Positions 50,301 through 64,000 of a stretch of 64,000 nucleotides of DNA are shown piece after piece. The number at the start of each line of letters is the position of its first letter. The stretch's first letter is position 1. The stretch comes from Strix aluco (taxonomy: Eukaryota > Chordata > Aves > Strigiformes > Strigidae). The position numbers and the translations under genes were made by a program. The notes under the pieces are model-generated. The model made no database searches and was not told where the DNA came from. It worked only from the letters and a program-made list of their open reading frames with translations. The stretch spans positions 51,341,330-51,405,329 of the forward strand of contig NC_133935.1 in the NCBI RefSeq assembly GCF_031877795.1, written 5' to 3'.

Positions 50301-53300
50301 GGTGTAGGAGCTGAGTCTTTTCATGTTCCCAGACTTAGTGTCTGGCAAAAGGAGTTAGTATGGACTTACCTATAAGGCCTATACAATAGTTTAGAAATTG
50401 AGTAGGGGGGTTTCCCAACAGTTGGCCATTTTCAGCAGACTCCCCTTGAATTTGTGAAGGCCATTCCTCCTGACAGCATGCATCAGTCTGTTTTTAGACC
50501 TGCTGACACAAACTCTGGGATGTATTTGGCTTGCTGAGACCTTGCTTGTGAGTTCTTCCAAACAGCTGTGGAGAAGAAGGGTCCGCTTTCCCCAATGTGG
50601 GGGAGCATGGAGGCAGTGGCAAGTGTATCATGACCTGTGCAACAGACTGTGAACTGCCAAGTGAGCCTTAGCAATGGTGAAAAAGACTATTAACATTTTT
50701 GTAATGCCAGGGTATATGTAATAGTGTTTGGCAGGCTTTCAAGACACTCAGGATGTTACAATCAGTAAAGCTGCATACTGAAACCTCACAACCTGGGGAA
50801 AATGAGTCTTGAAAGAGTTGCTCAAGGTTTCTCCCAGTACTCGTATTAATAGAGCTTGTACTTTGGTCTAACTTACTTCACAAAGAATTTCAAGATATTT
50901 TAGCAATTCAACACTTTGTGGATTTACCCTGCTCTCACAGTCATGAGAATGCACTTTTTTCCTGTCAGAATGTTCTAACACTCTCTTTCTTTTTCTTTAG
51001 GAAACAAAACAAGTGTCTTCAAGCTTCATGCATCTTGTAGATATGTAATTTTTTGTTCTCTGAAAAGTGTATTTTTATATTTTCTATTCAAAATGCCAGT
51101 GGTTGTAGATTTTAAAAAATCCGGGTCCTTTTCACTATAAACTGTGCTAATCCAGGTTCCCAGAGTGTTTTTCTGTGGTTGTATATTTACATGTCTCCTT
51201 CTGCCTTGTTTTCCCATACTGTGGTGAAGTGGGAAAAGAGGTTTCCATTCAAAATGCCAATAATGTGAAAAAAGGGCTCCATTAGGAGCATGTTTTTGCT
51301 TAGACAGTCCCAAAGTTAACTGGGAAGGAAGCAAATTTCTAAACATCCAATATTGCATTCCTTGGTTTTCTTTAAAAAAATATATGGTTGCATAAAACTG
51401 TAGTAATAGTTTCTTCACAAGGTTTACATTTTTAATACAAGGCAGATAACACTAATGAAATCATTGCGAAGATGAAAAAAAAAATTAGTTTCATGTTTTT
51501 CATTTTCCTAACAAATACTGAATTCTACACCTGCTTTTTCCATTAAGAGATGGCCAACACATAATAGCCAATAGTATCTAAAATTGTATACTATAAGAGT
51601 TTTATTCCAGAATTCTGTCTCTAAATGTCTTAATAAAACTGGATAGTCTTTGCCCTTAAATTCCCAAGATTTTTTCTGCTGATGTTGTTGTGTTTTAGGC
51701 TCATAGCAAAACAAATAAATAAGATGGAGACGTTGTTCTTTTAGCTTCTCATAATGGTAAAGACTGTACTTTAATGCTTTAGGATCTTTATTTTAGAACA
51801 TAAACCAAAGGTGGTGGTACATAGAAAAAAACTTAATACTATTTACAGCAGTTCCTTTCATATTTCTCGTTTTTGACCATACAAGAATTTTTTAATTCAA
51901 GTTCATCACCTGCCTGAGCTGCACTTAAATACTTGTGGATCAACAATACAGTCTACAGGTAGGACACTTCTGCAGCAGCTCAAGGTAGTCCATCTCACAC
52001 TCAAACAGATTATGTAAACAGATTATGACTGTATCGTGTCTGGATAAATTCAAACCTCCCTCTTCAGGAAACTTTTTCAGATCCAGAACTCCAGAAAAAT
52101 GTTCACTGTGCAGAGAATTAAAAGGGTTTGGGATACATGAAGATGATTTGTGCAGATCTACCTGAGCACTAAACTATAAACACTGATACAACAAGTCAAC
52201 AAAAGGAAATGGGAGGGAGTAAGAAAGAGTGATGTGCATTTCCCCAAGGAACCATCAGGACACAGCCAGGTTGAGTACCCACACCGGGGAGCTGGGACAC
52301 ATTCTCACATCACACAGTATATTCATTATCACCAGTAGCCAATTATGTAGTTTTGCCTTTTTAACCTACAAATCATTTGCTTTCCAAGACTCTGAGTTAA
52401 CACGGTTCACTCAGTTTTTGGAAAACTCATTTCCTTGGCAAAGCTATCCTCTCTCTCAAGCCCTGAATTATTTAGACATCCCACCTGTCAAGTAAGCAAG
52501 GCTGCTTACAATATTTTTTTTTCCCATGGAAAAGACAAACATGTTCCAATTTTATGTGCATTTCTTTTGACCAGCATAAAAAAATGGGGTGCAGAAGTAC
52601 TGACACAGTAAGGACAGCATTTGGCAACTCTGGATGTCAGTCTTCACAGTTTGTAAAATTAATAGCAAAGCATCTCTGCATCTTCTAGCATGTGGCACAT
52701 AGCATCCTTTCCTACAGTTTTATGAGTTATCAGGACTCTGTTTGTTATTCATGGCCTCTGAAATCAAGCTGTGGATGCTCTCACGGCCAGCTGCTGTCTT
52801 CCCGATCCCCTTGCTTATTCGTGTGCCTGTGGATGGGAGTTTCTGGGAAGGTTTCCGGCAGAACTTCCAGACGTTGTGCAGCAACAGAATTAAAAGGTTT
52901 AGTGGTGCTTTTCCTTCTCTGATCTGTTCTTGTGCATGTGTGTGTGCTGTGTGAGTGTAGGGTGTGGGTATGTATACATATACGCATGAAGCCAGAACTG
53001 CAGTGATTATCTTACTATGTAAAAGTAGCCTGCAAATAAAAACCCATATAGAATAGAGTATTATAAACTTTCCAAATGGAAAGAAAATCTTTAAACCCCT
53101 CACATTATTCATCACCTAGTCCTCAACAGGAATAGGAATGTAAAAACATTTTAACAAAATGTGCCATCAGCATTTACATCTTTACAGAAATGCATGTAAT
53201 TTTCTTTTTTTCCCTTCTATTGAAGCACCCATGCACATTTCATGCATTTTACCTTTTACTATGGGTTTAGGACTATCCTTGCTTCCAGTTTTCCTCCTCT

Positions 53301-55470
53301 TATTTAAGTCTTTTTGTTAATAAAGGGATGAAATGTTAGCCATATCAGCTTAATTTACTGTAATTTTTCAAGTAGCATCAAAATGCTTGATAGTTTAAAA
53401 ACATAATTGCAAAGCAGTGTTTGTTGTAAAGTCTGTTATGGGGAAATTTATCTGTCCTGAATGATTTACAAAAGAACACTGGCTTTCATCATTATGCAGA
53501 CAATGCTGTAAGCAAGACACAGACCGTAGTTATTAAAAGGCATATGGCCGAAACAGAAAAATGTGGGCATGCTCATTTACAGTTATAAAATAATTTATAT
53601 CTACTTCATGTCTGTAATTGCCACTCTGTCCAGGAAGCCAAGGGCTTTTTAGATGAAAAAAAAAAGTTTAAATTATGATGGTTTTATGTTTTTATTTCAT
53701 TGCAATTAAATTAAACCTTAACTTCACAGATCACATCATCCCTCCCACTGTGCACAATGCAAAAAAAGAACCATATTGCAACAACACTCTTATGCCAGCA
53801 TACAACTGAAAATTTTCTTTTCCTTTCAAACCACAAATTTCCTTTCCTACAACTTCTAAAAGCAAACATGAAAATACAGTTTTTGGAAATGAGCCTCATT
53901 GTTTTGTTCAGCTCTTGTGAGACTGGATTTTCACTGTCATCATGAGAGCTTGAATCTTTCTTTAAGAAAGGAAAATTGAGGTGCTTGAAATCACAGGTGT
54001 CCTGAACATCTGGCAAAGGAAAACAGCCACTGATGTCAACAACACACTCCATGTCTAAATGTTAGTGGTAAAGTGGTGGCAGCTGGCAGTCCTGCAGCTG
54101 CTCCCTAATCACCCCTGCTAGTTACCTGGGGGGTGGATTGCTTTATGCTTTGGGACCACACTGCAAAGCTCACAGGAGCATCCTACGATGCCATGCTGTG
54201 ACTGTGACTGTGACAACTGGTTTTACACTTCCAATCAGCAGAAGACACGCTAGGAAAAAATCCTTCTTTGGCTTCCATTATAGATTCAAGACACTTCCCC
54301 ACCAGCCCTGGAAGAGGATTCAAGGCCTTGTCAGACAAAGGAAAATGACAATTTAGATCAGTGATTGATGAGATCTCTTTAAATTGCCAAAAGCATTTGA
54401 ATTCCCTGTATCTCATAAGCTCTTGGCCATCTGCTTTCAGTTGTTTATTTCCAAACACAGAATTTTAATTTCTATCTAAATTCCACAAACATTTCAGTTC
54501 TTACTTCCACAAAACGCTTTCTGCACTGAAATTCCTTCATGTTGCATACACCGCTTTATTGTTCAATTATTCCTCTTATTGGCCTGCAGCCAACATCCAT
54601 CCACACCTTTTATTAGGGCTACATGCAGATTTTGGTGTTTGCTGCATGTGCCTTAATAATTTACGCAACATGTGCAATATTATACCTATATTCTTCACAT
54701 ATTTAAGGGCCTTGATCTAAAATGTATTATAAGAGCTGAGTTGTGAATGATACAGACTCATTTCTGTCAGACTTTAAATGCTCAGACATTTATTGTTCCT
54801 ACAGAAAACCTTCATGCAGCTACTCCAGTAACCAAAATATAAATGGCCATACAGTAGATGTTTTCAAGTGATGATGTGTTACTGCGGACACTTTTTATTA
54901 TGTTACAGTTTGCATGAATTCCTCATTAACTTCCAATTTTTATTTTTATGAACAACTCTTTAGTTTAGAAATGTGTTGTAATCTATGTCACAAAGCACTA
55001 ATTCTTCACACTATACTGAGGGGTTATCAGTCTTCCGGGTTACACTGATTAAAAATCATGAGACTTTTGCAGACTCTTACATTTAATAGGGAAATGCCAT
55101 GCACTAGATATTTTGGGGCCAAGTAGATGGAGTGTATTGTGTAACTGACAACTGTAGTAATAACAGGTGAACTTTCCAAATACACATCTGTGTCTGAGGT
55201 GGGTAACATTGTGGTTCACACTGGTGGTGGCCCAAAGCTATGGACTCCTGGGGTCAGGACACCCCTGCTACAACTGTTACAGTCTCTCTTGTAAGCAATG
55301 ATTAACACTGTAAAGTGAAGGTCTGGGAGACACAGGTGTAAGTCAGCCTTTGCTAGTTACATAGGCAACAAGCTCCCAAAGACAAATAGCACTTATTAAC
55401 ATTGCTTAAGATACTGTCTATGGAGCATTACATTAGCTTGGGAAAAACAAGCTGCGACTCTTTTCTCTAT

Positions 55471-55519
55471 GTTAAACTCACTGTCAGAGGTTTAACTCAC
55501 TTCATCTGTTTAACTCACT
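55471..55519. repeat. three copies of (G)TTTAACTCACT
   Basis: GTTAAACTCACTGTC, GTTTAACTCACTTC and GTTTAACTCACTGTC occur at about 20-bp spacing, giving a short imperfect tandem array. Confidence 0.7.
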
Positions 55520-58500
55520 GTCTAGGAGCCTCCAGAAAAGCTTCAGATCTGAAGACATCTTGAGTGAGGAATACCAGTAAGTCATTTACTTGTAGTTTGT
55601 TCCAGTCTTCAATGCAGCTGCCTGTTTCTTGCAGGACAGTTCAGCAGGTTGTGTCAATCCATCCAGGCTCCATCGTCATGATTTTGGCTCTGCAGAGGGT
55701 TTTCTGCACATTAAGGACAAATTTCCTTCAGCAAAATATGAAGAGGTTCTGGGTCTCCCAGGAACGTCTACACCTGCTTTCCCCTTTAGACCTGAGGCCA
55801 AAATGTCCTTAGGTAAATGTTCTGTCACTGGTAGGATGCTCCTCAAACCACAGCTGGGTTTGGATAACCTGCTGTCCACCTCATGGGGTCCATATCAATG
55901 AAAACAAACAGACTTTATTTTCAGACAAAATTGGAGTTTTCCACAGAAAGATTAATCTTGTGGTGAAAGTATTTAGAAACCCATTTTGCCACCACACCCC
56001 ACTCTGCTCCGGTTCTCCTGCAGTCACTGGTGGGAGCGGACATCCAGAGAGGTGGTAGCAGTGCTGGGGGAGGCCCATGTGTCCATCATCATTGATGGGT
56101 CTTGGATTCAACCTTTCCACAGGTGCTCACCCTGCTAAAGAACTGGTACCCAGTTGAGGTGGTTGAGCGGTACTGGTTTAGGAGCACATAACCCTGGGAC
56201 AGCAAAGACAAGTGGCCCTGAAAGAGCAACAGCTTGAGCTGTGTCAATATTTAGACATTCTGAAGAGGAAGACTGTGTTTGTCTCAGTATTAAAAAAAAA
56301 AAAAAAAATCAGGCACTGGCTCTCAGAAGCTGTCACTATTGCCATGAGGCCCAGATCACCATTACACTGGCACCACACTGTGGACATTCGCTACTACTGC
56401 AAAAGCACTTGTGCTTTTGAGACATATTTTATCCTCAGGGTTAAAACATTTTTAAAATACATATTTATCCTATGGGATAAAATAATCTAGGAGTTCAGAA
56501 ATGTCAGCTTAAAGCTGCCACTTGACCCGCTTGTGACAGGCAGTGTGTAAGTGACATTTTAGGCACCGGGCCTGGGAGGGGGTATGAAGCCAGTTGTAGC
56601 GTCATCACCCTCCTTCCCCACAGAGTCAGCAGAGAAGGAGGTGGACTCTGAAGGGGGAGAGTCAGCTCCACGAAAAATTAAAGTGCTTCATTCTCTCACC
56701 GGTGGAGGAGCTTGGGCCAGCACCCTCCCATGAGCAAGGCCTTGCACTACAACCCTGGGCCTTGGCAGCAGCAGTGGCAGTCATTCCATACCAGGCTGGA
56801 CTGGGCTGGTAGTGCCCCATGTTACGTCCGCTAATCTCTCTTCTGTGCCAGCATACACCAGTAACCGTTGCTGGTGAAAGTGTTTTTGCTTCATATCAGT
56901 TAACACCCATGCCAACGCTTGTTCACCTTTTCATTCAGCCTATGGCAGAACAGGGAGATTTCTGGAAGTGTACCTGCAAAGATCTTCCTCACCTTTTCCA
57001 ACATAAATACCGGTTCTAGGGCAGGAAAGGAAACAACTAAATTCAGAAGGATATATTTTCTGTAGTGTGGCTTCACTGACTTTGAAATGTTAAAATGTGT
57101 TAAGGAGATGTATCTTGAAACTGAAAGTTGCTGTCGCAGAGCACACTCCTGTTTTTGACTGGGCAAATATTTGCCATCAAGACCTATTTGGGATCTCTGC
57201 AGAGTGTTAGTTATTTTGCAGGTTTGAATATTTTGCTTTCCTGGGTCAGTATACACCATCCCTTTCTAGCAACAAAACGGAGGTAAGTGCTGGTAGGCCT
57301 TGGCTCTTTAATCCTTTATTTATTTTGCGTGGTACACTATGGGAAGGAAGATCTGAGCGTGCGTTAGCAGCTGGTTTTGATTTGCCTTCCTACCAAGCTA
57401 GTGAGGCTGTGTAAGGTGCAGCCGGGCTCTGCTGGCCTTGGTCTCCCATCAGGGCCAAGGGAGCTGGGTATCAGTTGGAGCCTTCAGCATCTGCACCTGA
57501 ACCTGCAGCAACATGAATGCATTGGTCTGAGTTTCACACGTGTTGAGTCACCACAACAAAAAAAATTCAGGACCTCTAAAAACTTGGGCACTTATTTGGG
57601 AACATAAACATGCATTCAGATATTGGACTAACAATGTTGTCTTGTTAGCTTGTATTAGAAATTAAAGAACATTAATAATGCTGATTTTTGTAAACTTTTT
57701 TTGTAAGATACTCTTCTTTATTCTCCGGTGTAAATTGCCACAATATGACATTTTTGACCATGGATGATATAGGTAAAATGAAAGACAAATAGAAGGAGAG
57801 AAGAAGCAGATGACAGATCAAACCCCCTCAAGGTCTAAACATTTCACCTACCTGTGTTTAGAGCTGATGGATCCCCGTTCTTCCCATCTCTCCCCAGGAA
57901 AGAACTTCCAAGGCAGCAGAGGGCCAACGGGTGCCTTGCTGGCTGTCTCTGTGGGGCTGGCGGGTGAGAGCTGGCTCTGTGACAGCTGCAGAGGAATAGG
58001 AAAGGAGCAAAACCCAGAGCCAGAAGTTTCCAGAAGTGTTATTCGAAAGGCCTGTGGGCAGGTGGCTTTCCAAATGAAAATCTTCTCAAGGAACAAAGAG
58101 AGCTCCTCACCACCCCTAGCATTTTCCGGGCACAGCTGGAATCATAATGATCCCTAATTCTTATGCCATATGGCACATTCTCACCGGCTACCATATTCAG
58201 ATGTGCCCTGGACCATGACTTTGGCTGTCCATACAATAACTGTGCGCTCCCTGTAGTCTTTATGTATCTGACAAATAGCATGTAAACAGCATATTGATGT
58301 CATCCTGCACTCTACCACCAAAGAAGAAATATATTGAGCATGAGCTGTTTATGAATTTCCTTTCTGTCTAAGGCTTGTCTACCTTAGATTTCTGTTATTG
58401 GCACTATCTCTACAGAGGAGAGTGATAGGCTCCTTAATGTCAAAGCCTGATGTTTTAAGATCAAAGTCTTTTCTTATTTCACTAAAATTTATTGAGATGA

Positions 58501-61500
58501 GCTACTCATCACTGAAAACTCTTGACAGTTCAAGAAATATCAGTCTATTGTAATTAAACACCAGCTGGTTGCTTGTAATTTAGAAAAATGGTAACTGTCT
58601 GTTTCAGATCACATATTGTAACTAACTGTGATTCACACGGGCTTTTTTAAACATCATTTTCCAGTGACTGATCTTGCCAAGTGCTGCAAGAGCCTTTCTG
58701 TGAAACTGCAGGTATGTCAAACACTTAATGTTCATATATGCTGTACTGCTTTCTGGTTGACTAGATGTTTTATTGATCGATATATGTTCTATATGACTGA
58801 GATCTTATTTCCCGTAGTTCCCACTTACTCTTGATATTATTTAAATATTGATTTAAATAATGCACTGTAGGTAAGTACAACAATGCCCCCCAGTCATTAA
58901 CATCTGATTCATCAATCAATCTGATATCTCCTTCTGCATTTTAGAGTTGGGGAGGTGGAAGTGCTACTGACTTAAAAGCACATCTCAATATGTGTTGATG
59001 TGTGCTAGCATCTAAATAACTAATTGTTTTGTCAATTTATGAAGCATAAACTGAGGACTGCATTCTTGATATTTGACCAATTGCTGATCAAGTTCAGAGA
59101 GAAAACAGACACATTTCCTAGGATGTTGCTTTTCCTTGCTTGATGATTCCTTACACTTAGAGGCTGCCTTTGCAAATTTGAATGAGTCATAGAGATTTTC
59201 TCAACAGCTGAAGATCTTTTTTACACGGACACTGAAAGTGTCTGGGCTGCTTTAAAAATGGAAGTTAACTGTGTGGAAATAAGTGGGTTTAGAAAGTGTG
59301 TTAAACCGCACCAAGTAAAACTTGTCATCCTCTTGAGCGCTCCTTTGCTCAGTCATGTCATAGGAGCAGAAAACTAGACATGCACAGGTTCCATCTACTC
59401 CAGTCCCCCGTTCTGGACAATAGCAATGGTACATGACTAGGATAAGTCAGAAGAGTGAGCAAACATGTAGTGATCTCTTCCCAGTGTGATTCCACAGCTT
59501 CCCCCACCTCATAGGCCTCTTCACCTGGTCTTATAATGATTTATCTTCTTGCTTACACTTGTTGTCTCTTGCTAATGCAGTTGTGCTCCTTCAATGCACC
59601 TGGCTCATTTCAGCTTGCTGCCTCTGCCAGGCAACACTCCCACAAACTAATAAACAAACAGTAGCAGGAAGAAGGCAAGGAGGAAGGAGAAGGAGGAAAA
59701 GGCCTCATAACATAATGAGGAAAAGCTCTCAACTTGTAATTGTTCATTCAGAGCCCTTGTAACAGGATTTAAATATTAAAGCTCATTACAGTGATATTGA
59801 TAGAAAGCTGCTCCACCAAAATCCCGCTCCCAAAGGAGTCTGTCGGTTATGGTGAAGTACAGGGAAAACATGCACTGATTCATCTTCATGTTCTTGTTCC
59901 ACTTCCAAACTCTCCAAATATTGCTATTGCTAAAGCAAAATGCTAAAAACATTTTGGAGGGAGCTACAGAGAAGAATTATATGCAACTATGATGAGCAGA
60001 AAGAAATAGTCGTGTTTAGCTAAAGAATTATAATTTGCCTATTTCCAGACTACTTACAGAATTGCTTCTTTCCAATTAAATACTGTCATTAGTTTCATAT
60101 GGATTAGGAATAATCTTTTATTTCTGTCTCTGTGTAAAATAGTTACATAAACACAAACAAGATCTAAAACGTTTTAGGTGATATTTCTTTGTTAATCTAT
60201 AAACTGCTTTATTTGTCTGTGACACACACGGAGATAAGGCTCACGGTTGATATGGGAGATGTTACACCTCAATCCAGAAAAGGGTGGTCCCAACAGGAAA
60301 CTGTCTGAAATCGCTGGGTTTTGCTGCTTTCTTGTATTCCTTTTTACTCAGTTGTTTGTTTTTTTTAAATCATAAAACAATAATAGCCAATAACAGTAAG
60401 TATTGTTCTCACACTGTAATTTTGGCAAGGTCCTGGCATTGTAAGGACCCCATGATTAAATAATAGAGGGCACATACCTGACTTGACAAGAGGGAAAAAC
60501 AGACTCTCCCCACAATTTCTTGTTAACTATGTGATCCTGATTTAATAATATTTGGAATAAAATTACTTGGTGTTTTTGTTTGTAAATTCCCCTTTCTTCC
60601 TTATACAGACAATCGTCATGCCAAAAATGTTTTGCTGCTAAGAGCAAACAGAATCTAAGATTGTGGTCTGGAATAATTGCGTCAGTCGGCGTGGAATAGA
60701 CTCCTTCCGCTCTTCCCTCTTGAGATTGCCTTTAAAAGCTGCTTATAGTCCTAACCACTTAAGTAGAAGAAGGATGTAAGTAGTCTGAAAGTAATGGAAA
60801 GAGCAACAGGGATTAAGGGGCTGCAGGGATTCATTTACAATGAACTATTTTTAAAACATTGCTCTTCATACACGATTTTGTCCTGAGTGGAAGTGCTTTA
60901 CATAACCACCATCACTGTAGTAGTCAGTCAGGAAAAACCATTTCTCTCACCGGCTCCTTAACCTGTAGGTAATCCTCCCATTTGCTGTATCTCTGAAGTG
61001 TATATTTGTGGGCCATAAACATCAAGGTGAGTGACAAATTGCTGGAGTTACAGGGCAAAGTGCACACATGAAAATGTGCTTGGCTATCTCAGGAACTGCC
61101 CGACGCAGAGATTTATTAGACTGTCATACAGCCTCCCAAAGAAAGCAGTGTAAATTTTATAATTTAAGAAATTTTAAATAAGACCAGACAGTGCTTGAGG
61201 AAGGTACTCCAGCTGTTTATATTTATGTGGTATCCTTCATGACTGGGTCTCAGAGTGCTGTACCAATAACTACAAAATAAAATTATCAGCACTTACTCTG
61301 CAGGAAACCAGTGGTTTTTTAGTCTTCTTTTAAGTGCCAAGATATAGACTGAGCAGTGAATTTCATAACTTAATTGAGAGTGAAGAGTCGCCACATGCCC
61401 CTGTCTCCAACTGACCCGAGTTAATAACTGAGGCAAAGCAAACATGGCATCCTGCTGCTTCGGACCTTAATGCACTGCCCTCAGGAGCACAACCAAAGAG

Positions 61501-64000
61501 CAGATTAGCTAGAGACTGCTCTGCATCCCTGGCTCAGGACTTTGAATGTAAATGAAGCAGACTGTGAAATCAGTATGTAATCTGATGGTAAACCAATGAA
61601 AAACCAACAGGACTAATGGTACATGACTGGTAAAAGAAAAGCTGTTGTATTTTGACTGAAGATGCATCTTAGGCACAGGTGCAAAGCAGAAGTATGGTAA
61701 AACTACATACAACAAACCCTAAAGGAGTTCTTTTTAGGGTTACATCTCTTTGCCCAAGAAATTAGCTGTAGGCAGTAAAAAATGACATTTTGGAAGTGGA
61801 CCTATGCATCAAAAATCTGAGAATCATAGCCAAAAAAGCCTCACATTTCTTCTTGGTGATGTAGGCAGTGAAATATGGCTGAACTACAGGAGAAGGATCA
61901 CCTGGCCTGAAATTTTTTTTTGACTGATATAATGAATCTAATGTTTGAGTTTGACGAGCATCACTTCAGGTACATGTTTGCCTGAATGCAAATACTTCAC
62001 CAGAGCACAAAGTGAATTCTGCAGACTCTGATTTTAAATCCAGTAACTGTGAAGAGTCTGCAATAGGCAATCTCCAACATGCAGAGACTTAGTGAACATG
62101 CCATGATTACAGGTAACCAGAGCTGGTCATTGTTTAAAAGTGTTAAAACTGTACAAAGAGCTATAGAAAATATTTGTTTCTGTACTATGGTACTGGTGCT
62201 GGTCTCCAGGTGCTGGTCTTCTTTTGCTTTTCTTCATGCAGAAGACTGGGACCAAACTGAGGAGAAAAGAGAGTGAGGAAGTGCAGTGGGCTTTTCTGTG
62301 CTTGAAAACCCACACTGGTGCACATCTTGCTGCTGACAAGCTTATCATTTTGCTCCATCTAGGTCTGCTTTCTGAGCACAGTAACTAAAAGGAGAGAGAA
62401 ACACAGCATAGGTGGCAACTGATGACTCCATAAGATTTACCTCTGTGGCTCTGGTCACATCCTATTGACAATTTCATACAGGAAAAATTGGTGATACTGA
62501 AAACATGAAGCACTGAAATGGGCAACCCCAGGAGAAGCTGTTTCTCTTCAGCAATTTGAAGACCACTTTTAGAAATCACAGGCAAACTTCCACCCTGCTG
62601 ACCAGAAGTAAGAAAAGTCAAGAAAATCAGCTATATTGTCTTGCCAGAAAAGAAGACCTCTTTCCCATCAGTCTTCAGAGGCCTTGATGGTTGGCTGAAC
62701 TGATGCCAGGCCCTGTGGTAGCAGTGTTTTGCACCAGGGGAGGCACTGCTTTAGCACAGTTGAAAAATACAGTGACCCAGCTGGAGCTTGAGAAGCCATT
62801 GCAATATCAAAAGGACATTCAACTTGTCCCTACATGGCATGGGGACATGGAGACAGGCCTATTCCACTGCTGCTAATATCACACACCAGTGTGGGCATAG
62901 CAAAGGTTCAGCGCTCAGAGCATGCATGGCTGTTCCCTCACCACCTCCAAATGCTGGAGACTAAAAGTAGTCATTTACAGAGCAGAGCTGCCATCCTCAG
63001 AGGAGGAGCTCATATAGTCTGTGCATCCCAAAGCAAGTGTCCTAAACAGGTGAGAAACCTGCTCCCTAAAAACACTTTTTATTGACTGCAAAAAAATCCT
63101 AAGGACCTGCTCAGTTGCAGAAGTCTATACTGTAGGTTTCTACAAGTGCTGTAAGACCATCACCATATGTTCACAAGGAATTTATAGTTCAGTGAATGGC
63201 CTGGAGGACCCCTGCTAATGAACAGGTATTGGTTTATTTGTGGGATCTGACGTGGGTAAGCAGAGCTGTATGAAATCACTCATCTGTGCAAATCTGATGC
63301 TTAGAGATGGGTAAAATTCAAAAACGTGATCTTTTGCTGCCCTTCTTTCCATGAGGATGACACAGGACCTCCAGAACTACAAGGTTACCAGCTTATTGCT
63401 GACTCTAGAAAGCAATCTTAAATAAAATAACTGATAACTTGGATGTATGATGAAAGATATTTTGATAAAAGCAGGGGATTTTAGTCCCTATGCTAAACTA
63501 GTTGATCATATGATCACAGTTTTTTCCACCATAACTCATTAATATACTGATATAATAAGGCATGCATATATTACATAGCAAAAATGGAAAAAATGGAAAA
63601 AATGTTGTTAATGCTTTGAAGGGCTTTGTCATGAAAACAGTAAAATCACATCGGTAGTTGAAGGTAATCTATGATTGATCAGCTCATTCTGACTACGCAG
63701 TTAAACCTTCCAGAGGAAACACAATGCTTTTCTTGAATAACGATGGTGCACGTTAGATGGCATCCAGCTACGGTGCATAATTTGTTATCCCATTTTCAAT
63801 AATATTTATCCATGTATTTTGTAATCTTTTCTGCCTGCTTCCTTGGCAACAAGATAATACCTTATGAGCCATCACCATAAACAGAAATTATAACTGTGAT
63901 TCTTTAGGCTAAGGGGAATTAGACAGCAGATGAATGATGGTCCACCAATCCAGAATGATGGTGGCTGGTTTTTAGCAGAGGGTCGAAATGGTAGACAAGG

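Larger units (their letters stand above)
48376..64000. other. intergenic sequence, no gene recognised
   Basis: About 15.6 kb of AT-rich DNA with only short chance frames (longest about 131 codons). Minor items: a possible CR1 tail at 50240-50300, the TTTAACTCACT triplication at 55471-55519, an A16-17 run near 56291-56307, and short AATGGAAA repeats near 63580-63602. I recognise no exon of a neighbouring gene. Confidence 0.5.

Noticed and set aside
52720..53115. 131-codon minus-strand frame
   Set aside because: No motif, partly encoded by a CA-rich tract; chance length for this composition.
27436..64000. possible exons of the mammalian AVPR1A neighbours (PPM1H, DPY19L2, RXYLT1)
   Set aside because: I recalled the mammalian neighbours and looked for recognisable peptides but found none. 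In mammals they lie well over 30 kb away, so absence from this window is unsurprising.

Overview
The window looks like nuclear DNA of a bird, most likely a non-galliform (neoavian) one. It has CR1 LINE fragments with the typical avian 3' tail (repeated AGAATCAC/AGAATCAT followed by GGTTGGAAGGGACC on the complementary strand) and endogenous retrovirus LTRs of a kind common in birds. Intergenic DNA is AT-rich and gene-poor, with one sharp GC/CpG peak around the only protein-coding gene. The bird assignment comes from the repeats plus the encoded protein; the neoavian refinement is inference.

The only gene I can support is AVPR1A, the V1a-type vasopressin/vasotocin receptor (VT4 in avian nomenclature), on the + strand. 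Exon 1 (24101-25106) encodes the N-terminus through TM6 and starts inside a CpG island (about 23480-25560). An intron of 1793 bp (25107-26899, GT-AG, phase 1) follows. Exon 2 (26900-27183) encodes TM7 and the C-terminal tail. The joined product is 429 aa, with an AATAAA signal at 27411. The split after TM6 is the usual vasopressin/oxytocin receptor gene structure.

Region by region: 1-834 is an LTR-like element. Then come a minus-strand CR1 piece (878-1141), an abutting plus-strand ancient CR1/L3-like piece (about 1141-1915) and a CR1 3' end (3222-3470). About 3.5-14.4 kb is unannotated intergenic sequence. A well-preserved 5'-truncated CR1 lies at 14379-15136. About 15-23.4 kb is intergenic, with a GT-rich tract about 1.7 kb upstream of the receptor start codon. 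The gene occupies 23.5-27.4 kb. A solo LTR with a perfect 5-bp target duplication sits at 32710-33596 (minus) and another at 47881-48370 (plus), the latter next to a GATA microsatellite. The rest is intergenic DNA in which I recognise only short repeat remnants.

I found no new multi-gene system, CRISPR array, tRNA or rRNA. The points most worth a second look are in the receptor itself: a histidine at the position of a known ligand-selectivity tyrosine, a Gly/Arg low-complexity third intracellular loop coded by a CGG-type repeat, and a missing ECL2 glycosylation sequon. The two precisely bounded solo LTRs are also informative.
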